This document shows, piece by piece, positions 44,974 to 55,025 of a stretch of 64,000 nt of DNA; the first letter of the stretch is position 1; each line of letters begins with the position of its first letter. The notes below the pieces were generated by a model. The model saw only the letters and a list, made by a program, of their open reading frames with translations. It did no database searches and was not told the DNA's origin. The stretch is from Bipolaris cookei. Its lineage: Eukaryota > Ascomycota > Dothideomycetes > Pleosporales > Pleosporaceae. The position numbers were made by a program, and so were the translations under genes. The stretch lies in assembly GCA_002286855.1 (NCBI GenBank), contig NRSV01000009.1, forward strand, positions 436,984 to 500,983. Direction: 5' to 3'.

Positions 44974-46964
44974 TCATCTGGCAGCGACGACACAATAACT
45001 CGCCCTTTCTGTAATAACGAAAGGTTTTCCACCGATCGGCTCGATCTTGCCGCATTCATCACAACGGACCCGTCGTCTTGCTTCGCGATCTGCTTTGACT
45101 CGTGTGCGAATATCTTTTACGACCTGCATCATTGAATCACGCTCCTTGCCCATTACGCGCAGGTAGCCGTCACAAGCTGAACAACGGTTTTTGCCATTTG
45201 AAGCGATGTGTCTTGTTCCGTAGCCCATGGCGCTATTTATGGCACCATCTGCGCCTTCGATCGCTCCAGATATGGCGCAAACGATGGACTGGCTAGTTTC
45301 ACGCAAACCAGTCTTAGCAACCTCAAGGGTATACTGAGAGGTGAGCTTTACTAGCATGTCTTTGTCTGGCAGCTTCCCATGGCGCTCGACGTAGCTTTCG
45401 CACCGCCTGTACAGATATCCGCCCAGTGGACCACACGAGTCGGTAAGTGCATGAGGATGCTTGATGCCATTCGGAGACATGGGGCTCGGATAGTTCATCT
45501 CGTCGCATGCTGGGTTGCAGCACGGCGAAGGGGTCCTGGAGTTACGGGTGACGCATCCTTGCCGCAATGGCAATGCTGCATTCAACCCCCTCCAAACAAC
45601 AGGGGCGAGATCTAGCTGTGATCTGATCTCTCTAGCCATCTTGTAGTATGCTTCTGTTGCCCATTTGGCATAATAGCCAAGGTAGTCGTACGACCCGAAA
45701 AGAATCATGAAGACACTCTCCAGAATCATCAGGTATCCCATTGGGATACGCCGTTTGAAAACGGCAAGCTTTCGAAAGTTGCAAACAACATTCTCGCGAC
45801 ACGTAGTGCGATAATGCAGGCTTCTTCGATTTACCTCAGACAATGTGCTGACAGTGTATCGCGATGAAATTTTAAGGTGCTCGTCGATTCGTTTCTACAT
45901 TGCAGCCGTCGAACCAACATAGCACTCGCACGCGATTTTCGGTACGGAATTCAACTGACCAGTAGGAAAATCTCCGTACAGGCCTTGGTCACTTTTTCAT
46001 TCGCTCCCACTCTCGGAACCGAAAGGAGGTCCTCGAGACACCACTCTCTCTCGGATAACAGCTCTTGGCCTAGAAGAGGAATTGCAGGTATACTCATACG
46101 CAGCAAGAGCCCAACACTAACCTTGCCCAGGATCTTGTAACTACTAAAGGTCACTGGGCGATCTTTTTCCGGCAAAGTTCGGAAGTCTGCATAGCTGATG
46201 CCCTTGGCCCGTTGGCACAAGAGGTCCAGGATGACACGCAGTTTGCACGCAAATCCCTCATCGACCTCGGCGTCCGTGACTTTGAGCTCAGCAAATATAT
46301 CGTAAATGTCTACTTCATCACCGATTTCCTCGGCAATGTGAGGATCAGGACCGGGGATAAAATCATCCTCCTCGTCGCTGTCCTCATCAAACTCGAGTTC
46401 TGCAGCAGGCAGTGCAGGAATCTCGACACTGGATTCATCATTGTCAGCCTCGACCCCCGAAGCACTAGGCTCCGGAATGCCAAAACCGGCATCATTGCTG
46501 TCATCCCTCAGCATTTCACCTTGGGAGACTTGAACGTGGGAAAACTCCTGCAGGATAGTTTGCCTTATCGCAGCAGGTGCTGCGTGTTTTGAAGAAAATG
46601 CCGTAGCTTGCTTCTTTTCGACACGAACATCGTCACCCTTTAGCATTTCGCCTTGAGGGACGTGGATGCGTGTAAACCCTTTCAAGGCGGTTTGCCTGGG
46701 TGCAGTGGGTGCTGCAAGTTTGAAAGCAGGGGCCATGGCTTACTTCACTTCACAAGCAGCATTTGCTGGGCTTGTGAATGACAGAACGGCGCCATTGTCA
46801 GATTCATCGTCAGTGGCCAGGACTACTCGACGACGCCTCTTAAAAGGCCTTGTTGGTTCAGAGCTCGAAAGTTCTTTCCCGAAGGTATCCTGTTTGTGCT
46901 CAGGCACCTCCACATACAACTGCTTCGTCGTTCGGGTGTGAGTGCTGCAGCGTAAGGTAGACAT
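44974..46964 (-). pseudogene. Broken gene with GIY-YIG-like and CxxC motifs
   Basis: Three open stretches on the minus strand seem to be one former gene. First, 46740-46964 encodes KRRRRVVLATDDESD, probably a nuclear signal, and ends AAG-TAA-GCC. It continues in the same frame into the second, 45951-46736, which has two copies of a motif like (I/V)xVxQGEML(K/R)DD and an acidic middle. Between 45850 and 45950 the third frame shows ECYVGSTAAM, the YVG part of a GIY-YIG nuclease, then TAG (45895-45897), then KRIDEHLK. The third stretch, 44974-45843, ends with CSACDGYL and CDECGKIEP, a zinc-ribbon-like pair. An active gene using unseen introns at one or two of the breaks cannot be excluded (AAGTAAG could be a donor). 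Confidence 0.6.
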
Positions 46965-48644
46965 GTTTGTATGTTTATGCTTGTGTGTTTTGGACAGGAT
47001 GCATCTGCGAGAAGGTTAACCAGTATACTCATTCATTCGATAAAATACTCACAAATATGTGTTGTGTCAATTGAATAGAAAGAAGAAAAATTTCACCAGA
47101 AATCTTTTCTCCAGTGTGTGAGTGGGTTCCTTCCCGGAGGAAGGTACGCTCAGCTCAGGAGGAACGCACACCTCGATCAACACAGAACACCAACATTTCT
47201 TCCATCGAGAATCGCCCCGTCTTGCTCTAATAATTCATTTCAGCGCATTTGTCACGTATAAGACGCCATTCTGCACCTTTTATGGAAGTTGCACCCCCTG
47301 TTTACCATGCTTGAAAACACAGTGGTCATATGATGTGCCTGGGTGACACTTCTTCACGCCTCCTCACTTGCAACGCCATTAGCAGGGAAAGATCCATGGT
47401 TTCTCCAATGCGAAAAAGAACATGTCAAGGTTGCAGTTTGGTTCTCGAATCAGCCGAGTGCTGTTCTCTCGCTTCGTGGGCCTCTCATACAATGTATCAC
47501 TGAGCAACTGTACCCAAAGTACTGAGAAAGAGTTCTTGAGCATGCCATACTACTTCTGTAAACCGTATAAATTTGATCTCTGTGGTACTATAAGAGGACA
47601 CCTAGGGCACTGGCAATGACTCCTTCATATACTTCGTGTGTTGACAGACTCATTTCATGCAATGCTGATACAGTATTCACTCTCAAGCACTAAATCAGAG
47701 TAGCTATACTGAACTATAGGATTTTCCGCGAGATCAAAAGGCACTACTTGTTGGAAACAAAAAGGGACGAAGGGGGAGGGACAATGGGAACTCGGCAATG
47801 GACGTAATCACATGTAGATCACGGGAGCAGTTAATTGAGGAAAAAAAACTTTGGGTTTATAACAGCTTAATCACAGATAGACTAGCTCGTCGAAATCAAT
47901 ATATGAGTACAAAACAGTGATAAATCCGCCAATAGTGGTAGAGTACAGTCACCTATCAGAAGTTCGTTCGCGTAAGCATGGTTTGCAATACCAGATACTC
48001 TGATAGCTAGTCTAATCTTGAGTATGCCGCAACGAATCCGAACCGTAATACAGGCAAAGGGGTACCAGAAAAAATACCGGCAGTTCCATCAGTAATTATC
48101 TTATCTTAATTTAAAAATCAAACATGGTTTAGTGGAGTTGCACAGTGTTGAAGTTGGGCAAAAAAGTGGTATTGGTGCACCCAGACGCTAATGCGAACAG
48201 ACTTTTGAGTTAGTACTGTAACAGTGCTCCTTGATCCACTCCTCCTCAGTATACCCATGTAGATTTGTACCCCATGCATTACCAGACTGACAAACACACA
48301 AACCGCGAAAGAGGAAAAAATAAGGTTTTGGGAGGCGATGATTTGGAAGAGGATCAGCATTTGCAGTGACATGAGGGGAGGGTTTCACCGATGGCTTATG
48401 CTCAGTTCAGCATTGAAAACAAGGAGTCAACAAAGTTTCCATCTTGACCAACGTAGAGGATGAGCATCCCGGGCTGATTTCTAAGAGTTTGGTTCCCCTG
48501 TGTGTGTATCCGAAAGTTCATGGCCGCCATACGCGTGTCATGTCAGAAAACATGTCTTCTATCTCGGATCGTTCAGGCTTGGGTTGCATTTCCCTCACCC
48601 TTGTCGCCACGCTTTGGCGGGCCTTTCCGGTGATGCTGTGGCTT
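46965..48644. other. Intergenic region without recognised genes
   Basis: Between two broken genes. Only short, unsupported frames are present. Confidence 0.45.
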
Positions 48645-49757
48645 TTAACAGGAGTTGCCACGTCCTGTCTTCTTCTTCTGCTTCTTCGCAGAAGCCGCAT
48701 ACCTGACTGGTGCAGCCTCATCTCCAGGCCTTTTCATGTTTCTGTCGGCATAATGGATGAGGAAACCGCCTAGATCTTTGACAAGTGTGCGGTCTTCTTG
48801 TACATCCTGCAGAATAGTGCCAATCAATCCAAGAATGGCGTTGCTGTTCGCCGTCGCCCTCGTCGTCGTTGCTGTCGCCGCCGCAGGCTTCTTCCTCGCT
48901 TCTGCCACCCGTGAGAAGCGTTTTGCGGCACTGCCACAGTCCTCTACGGGCAAGTGGTGCCTTCCACATCCCAAAGGGCAGGGAGGTACATTGCACTCCC
49001 TCTTCCTGCCGGGGTGCCATTTCGCGCAAGTCTCACAGAAGACAGCCCTTGGCTTCTTGACGTGGGGAGAGCCGTCGTCACAACCGGCCATCGTCGTGTC
49101 CTGTGGACGCGATCGTGACCTGCTGAGCTCTCTGTTGAGCTCCTTACCAAGTGCCTTGCCTTCCTTGAAGGCGGCAGCGACAGCAGCCTGTTGCTGTTTG
49201 GTCACATGCGGAGGATAGTGCTTCTTTCCACACTCTCCACATCTGGGCCTCTCAGCGCCCCTGCTCTGCCAGTACGACTTTGTATACTTAGCTTCCTTGG
49301 CGAACAGTTTGAAAGTGTCCACTCTCTGGGCGAGTGGAAGGGATGCATTTTGGAAGGCGTGCGCATTGTGCAACACCAATTGTAGCTCAGTGTCCTTGGG
49401 CATACCCGCAGACACTTCACCCCGATTACTGATCTCCATTGGCCCGGGGACCGCAGAAAAACCAGCGTTTCCAGAGCCCTCTTAAGTTGTATCCACTCCA
49501 AAAGCCTCGGCAGATGTTTGAACAAGCTCCTCACTTGGAAGAGCAGCATTCTCGTTGAAGTCGAGCATGAGTTCGTCATCGTTGCCCATAGGAATAGGCA
49601 CGATGGGAGCTGTATGCTTCGCCTCCACTACCTTAGCCCTGGCCTCCTCATTCTTGTAGACGGGAGTCGGGGGCAGCCTGTCGCTGCTATTGCTGTGGCT
49701 TTTGTTGCTGCTGCTGCTGCTGCTGCTGCTGTTGTTGTTGTTGTTCTGCGTGCACAT
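48645..49757 (-). pseudogene. Gene with three Cys/His motifs split by one in-frame stop
   Basis: Start 49757. The N-terminus has Asn and Ser runs encoded by a CAG/CTG-type microsatellite (about 49700-49745). The frame stops at TAA (49482-49484) after FGVDTT but continues in the same frame with EGSGNAGFSAVPGP and then 264 residues starting at 49439. These have three Cys/His clusters: CGECGKKHYPPH, CETCAKWHPGRKREC and CPLGCGRHHLPVEDC, which look like zinc-binding knuckles. The stop could be a CAA-to-TAA change (RIP type), a sequencing error, an unseen intron or stop readthrough. I do not recognise the family. The tail is basic (KKQKKKTGRG). Confidence 0.6.
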
Positions 49758-50671
49758 GTTGGTTATTGTTGTATCAGAAATTAGGGGGCAAACTTACCAT
49801 GTTGGGTTGAAAAAAGTATTCATGAAGACTGCGAGAGGTGGACGAGGTATTCGTGTAAGAAAAAATGATTCTGAAAAGTGCGAGCTGTATAGGCTAAAAG
49901 TGCGTGTTTGGGGGTTGTAGTAGAAGGGCAAGAAATTTTCTAAATATTTTCGTGGCGCTTAGATGAAGCCGGTGAATATGATGGTGAGCCCATAGTATGC
50001 GCTATGCTTATTGCTTAGATGTTCAGTCCCCATCACACACCACTACGTACGTATGCCATGGCTACCTATTGTGGCCCAAAGACAAAGTCCCCTTTTTCTA
50101 GTTAATCACATACGTTACCTACCAACAGAGCTGTGCCTTACGAGGTCAACACCACCATATCTCGAGCAAGAACGTTAAGCGATATTTTAAAAAAACAAAC
50201 TGTGATGTTTAATGCTAATTAAGGTTGAATCTTTTTAATGACATTGTAAAACATAATGCGTGTATCTCGGAAACCCTTTTCCTACGCGTCTCCAAGTAGA
50301 CCAGGGTACTGTTATCATAAAGTGCCTTTGCTAGGAATGTATGAGATCTCAATACAAAGTAGCCTTGAATACACGCGACCGAAGGCATCAAACTCCGCTA
50401 TCGCAATAATATTTACAAAAATCAGTATAATTTTAGATGTATGATCCTCCATGTGTCAGGTTATCGCGCGCTTAGATGTGCAGTGTTGCTGATCGACAGT
50501 TTTGCCGCTGGCTGGCCTGTAACATGGTCTCTTTAAGCGCTTAGATGTCGTATCGCTATACTATAGCATCATGTCTTTTCTAGCGAAAACTATAACTTCC
50601 CTAAGGAAGCAGCATACAATGTCGATTCTCAGTATCAATTTATTTTTCACTTTTTCTGCAAATAATTCGAG
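49758..50671. other. AT-rich intergenic region upstream of HET gene
   Basis: No gene recognised. Confidence 0.5.
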
Positions 50672-52952
50672 ATGTTTACCAGAACGACGCCTGGGAGAGA
50701 GCGACACCAACACATCACAGCTGATGCGAATGAACACCAGACCCTAGTTTCGCGAAACTTAGTACCATGGTCTGACATGAAAGTGACTGAGACCATAAAT
50801 GGGCTTTCACCAGAAGTACGTGTGACGATGATGAGTCTTCAAGATGTTGAGTTGACGATTGACCACCAGGCCGAACAACAACGCCGAATAAGGCGCCTAC
50901 AAGAAATTTCTAGTCGAGAAAAACTTTCTGTACATCCACAAAAATTCAATCTCAGCAGGCCGCTCTGCAAAAACTGCCAAAGTGTGCCTTGGGATCAGCT
51001 CACCAGCTCTCAGCTTCCGGGTCCAGTTGGAGTCCGTGTACTGTTCGAAATCCACGAGACTCGTGAAATGCTCGCAAGATCTTCATGCGTTGTGTGCGAG
51101 TACATTAGTTCCATTTGGCCGAAAGGCGTGAAACTAGAGCGATGCTTTCTAGGAGTCAGGTGTCTGTGTAACATGCTTCCTGGTCAAGCGACCAGTAACC
51201 AGCATTCTCCTGGCTACGACCATAGCCCGCAGTTCCAGTTATCTGGATACGTTCAAAAGACACAAGTTTGGTGTTCTGAGAACTTTGGTATCCTACATCC
51301 ATGGTCGAGTCATGATGAGTTAGCGCCTCGCCACGTCAATGTTAATTGCATCAACATCCAACTAGTCCACGAATGGCTCCAGATATGCAAAACATCTCAC
51401 AAGCACGAGCTGGCAGGACCAAGGGGCAAAGAGTGTGTTCCAGGGTTCAAGGTCATTGATTGTCGCACTAAGCGAATCATTCCAGTGCCACACAATGTCT
51501 GCCAATACGTTGCGTTATCATATGTTTGGGGCACGTCTACTCCAGAGGATCATAAGGCAGGGCAATACCCAAAGACTATTGAGGATTCAATAGCAGTGTG
51601 TAATATGCTAGGCTTTGAATACCTTTGGGTTGACCGATACGTAAGACCGTCCAACATGATTTCTAACACCCTGAACAAGATAATAACATGAATAGTGTAT
51701 CAACCAAAAGGACGACGCCGAGAAGGGCGTACAGATCAATATGATGGACTGTATTTATTCACAAGCACAGTTGACAATAGTTGCCACAGATCCGAATCCG
51801 TCGAAAGGTCTTCCTGGTGTCGGATCAAGAGCTCGCAACAAGCAGCAGAGTCTTCGGTTAGGCAACATTGAGTTGATAAAAACCTATCACACTGACGAGG
51901 CAATTTTGCGATCGACATGGGCCACCCGCGGCTGGACATTCCAAGAAGGATATCTATCACGAAGGAAATTGATCTTCACAGAAAACGAGGCTGTTTACGT
52001 ATGCGATGACTTGTACTGTCAAGAATCAATTCGCAGAAACATCACAACTAGGCCAGCCGGACAACATCAAGGGCTTGCCGGCTCGGCTCTGGATGGCATC
52101 TGTCCAATGTCGACGAACGAACGAAAAGGACAAGTCAAGCTAGACGACCTTTTGAACGAATACAACAGCAGAGATTTATCGTACCAGTCAGATGCTCTAA
52201 ATGCATGCCAAGGAATCTTGAGAGGTCTTTCTATACCGCACAACTGGGGGCTTCCCATAATCCCCACATCCTGGTGGGAGGCAGATCGGCGACCACCAAC
52301 ATCGCACAGCATGAATCTATACTGGCAATCCGACGAACCTGGTGTGCGACGCCCAGAATTTCCAAGCTGGTCCTGGGTGGGCTGGAAAGGCCAAAAGATA
52401 TTCCACAATTACGACCACTACTACACTGACGCTAGCGTCATCGAGGCTAAGTCAACAGCGGGAACATGGTTGAATTTGGAGCAATGTTTCAACCCAAGAG
52501 ATGGATCATTAAAGATTGCATTGTCGAAACGCATACGTATCACGGGTTTGATGGTACAACTAGGGCCATACATCGTCAATCAGACTTGGATCAAAAACCG
52601 AATGCCCGGATACCAACCATCGCATAAAGGGCCTCATGCCGTTTTCCCATACTCCGCCAATATCGATATCGTCGCAACAGTGCATCTAGACCAAAAGGAT
52701 TCCAGCGCCGATATTTTCACAAACACTATAGCGGTGCTTATCAATCGGCGCCAGAAACGGAGACATCGTGGTATAATGCTGGTGTTGAAGCCTGACGGTG
52801 ACCACTACAGAAGAGTGGGAATTCTAAACTTTCGCAATCTTGGTGTGCACAAGGATCGAAGGGATTTCACAGAGTCAAAGAGCCTTATCAAGGGGGAGAA
52901 TGGGTGCTTTTGGATAAAGGATTTCAGACAAAAAGCTGTTGAAGTGGAGTAA
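50672..52952 (+). CDS. HET-domain protein (heterokaryon-incompatibility type)
   Basis: Exons 50672-51640 and 51696-52952 join in frame to 741 residues. The HET domain lies at about residues 260-430 with its three blocks: YVALSYVWGTS, LGFEYLWVDRYCINQ (completed only across the intron) and RSTWATRGWTFQEGYLSRR. Before it is a region with paired Cys (CKNC, CVVCEY) common in fungal HET proteins. HET proteins can trigger cell death after fusion of unlike strains; most family members have no known partner. No NACHT, ankyrin or WD repeats are visible. The start could be later (Met at 50780), because the first 30 residues show no conserved feature. Confidence 0.93.
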
Positions 52953-53500
52953 GTCCGCAGGATTTGCATGTAGGAAGGCATTGGGTTTGCGATGTTTGTA
53001 AGAATAGGTCGGTATTTTCAATATTATCTATTGAGAGTGTATTTTCAACAACAATGTGTTGAATACTGGTCCTCTTCGGCTTCTATGGAGAACAAAAGTT
53101 CAGCAGTGACGTAGCAAACGGTTAGTGTCAGCAGTGCAGAAGAGCTGAAGGATGCCTAACCGCACACGGTCAGTGCTCGGCCCGTTAGTTTGTGCCTTGG
53201 TTCATTTGCGGACATGTCCGACTCCACATCACGGAATCCTTTACAGCTCAGCCACGATGAACCCATGGTCAGATCGTTGGGTAAGAGTGATTTCTGAATC
53301 ATGTGCCGCCTCAGGCAGCGCCGGCCAAGGGCATTTCGCATTTGAAGCGCGCGTCTGATGGCTCAATCACACGGGTCCCACCTTCACATTCTGCCCCTCC
53401 TCCACTCTGAGCACATAACGACCGTCTCCTGCGCGCATTTTACGTAGAGTGATACTTCTTCCACCTTCCATACTCCTGAGTCGCTATCGCGAAACGCAAC
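52953..53500. other. Intergenic region
   Basis: Between the HET gene and the glycine-zipper gene; the last 100 bases are C/T-rich leader. No gene recognised. Confidence 0.5.
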
Positions 53501-54478
53501 ATGGCAAGCCAGGACTACTACGGGCAGAGCCAAGACCAAGGCCAACAAGGCTATGGTCACAACCATGAAGGCACCAGCCAGCGACAGTGGGGTTCGACAG
53601 ACTACAACCAAGGCTACTCTCCTCACTCTCAGGGCTATGGACAACCGCAGCACGATCAATACAGCCAAGCCAACCACAGTCCCTATCCGCCAACGCAGGT
53701 TAGCAAATTCGCGCGGCTCAGCGCACGTTGTCGCATCCACGTTTAGTCACTGACCATGTCGTAGAGCCCTTACCCACCCCCTTCCTACGATGCCTATGGG
53801 CAATTCCAGAACAGCTATGGCGCCCCTCCTCAGCCCGTAGACCAATACCAACAGGGCTATGACCCGAACCGTAGCACTAATCCTTACCCGCCCACGGCGC
53901 ATCATCAGCAAAGCTATCAAGACCCGAGCCAGCAGTACGGAGCGCATCAGCAACAGGGTCATTATGACCCTCAGCAAGGCTACGGTGCGTCACAATACGG
54001 CCAACCCGGTGCGCCAGGCGACGCAGCTGAAGGAGATCGTGGTCTTGGCTCCACTCTGATCGGAGGCGCAGGTGGTGCTTTTGTTGGAAACAAGCTGGGT
54101 GGTGGAACGCTTGGAACCCTAGGAGGCGCGATCTTGGGTGCTGTCGCCGCCAACATGGTGCCTGATAAGTAAGCCAAATCGATCTTTTCGAAATTCTCGT
54201 TGAAACTATACTGACTCGTGCAAAGGAAAGAAAAGAAGAAGCACAAGAAGAAGCATAGGCATAGTAGTAGCCACGGTTCCCATCACTCGCATGATGGGTC
54301 GGACGATGGGTCTCATCATGGATCACATCACGGATCTTCCCACCATTCGCATCACGGATCTTCACATCATTCGCATCGTAGCTCGTCCGGCCATAGGCAC
54401 AGACGTAAGCACCATAGTAGAAGTCACAGCAAAGGAGGTAGGAGCAGTTCTAGTTCGAGCAGCAGCGACTCGGACTAG
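53501..54478 (+). CDS. Glycine-zipper protein with QGY-rich and His/Ser-rich ends
   Basis: Exons 53501-53698, 53765-54168 and 54226-54478 join exactly to 284 residues. The first 155 residues are rich in Gln, Tyr, Gly, Pro and Asn (YGQSQDQGQQGYGHN; QQGYGASQYGQPG), a prion-like composition. A glycine zipper follows (GSTLIGGAGGAFVGNKLGG, then GTLGGAILGAVAANM), resembling the Gly-zipper 2TM family. The C-terminus is a Lys then His/Ser run (KKKHKKKHRHSSSHGSHHSH) ending in eight or so Ser and DSD. A membrane-associated or condensate-forming role is possible, but function is unknown. The phase of the short last exon is fixed by the DK|KEKKKH junction. Confidence 0.85.
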
Positions 54479-55025
54479 ATTGAGCATGTTTAAAGATATC
54501 CTCTCAGGTCTCCGCGACATGATCTCCCCTTGGTACCAATGATTCTGTGTTCTGATTAGTGGTAATTATGTTACTCGGCAACTATTAGGTAGCAATAACT
54601 GCAAGAATGAATCCGAATTGTAATCTTCCCATATCAAATTGATTATTTTTCGTTATCTGCAAATGAAGAGTGTTTTGAAATGCCATTGAATTTCCCTATC
54701 AAGGCAGTGTATAACGGTCGATCTCTGACGTCTGATGCTAAAATCGCATAACACGAACAAGCTTTTGAATCATTATCAGAAAACTAGATAGGCGTGCATG
54801 CTCGTCCATAGACTTCGACAGTGGGTCCGTCTAAACCCTGACTTTAGCCAAAACAGGCTAAGCGTACCACAGCCCTTTTTCTCCACCGAGTTACTCATCG
54901 CCGCCGCAAATTCCAAAATAGCCCCGCAACCGCCCTTGTGAAGGTGCAGATTTAGTCCGCCAGATATTTTCAGTGTTACAAAAATATCTAGGCAACTTTT
55001 CAAATCAACCTGCAACATCACAATC
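54479..55025. other. Intergenic region
   Basis: Separates the glycine-zipper gene and the TTC27-like gene; nothing recognised. Confidence 0.5.
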
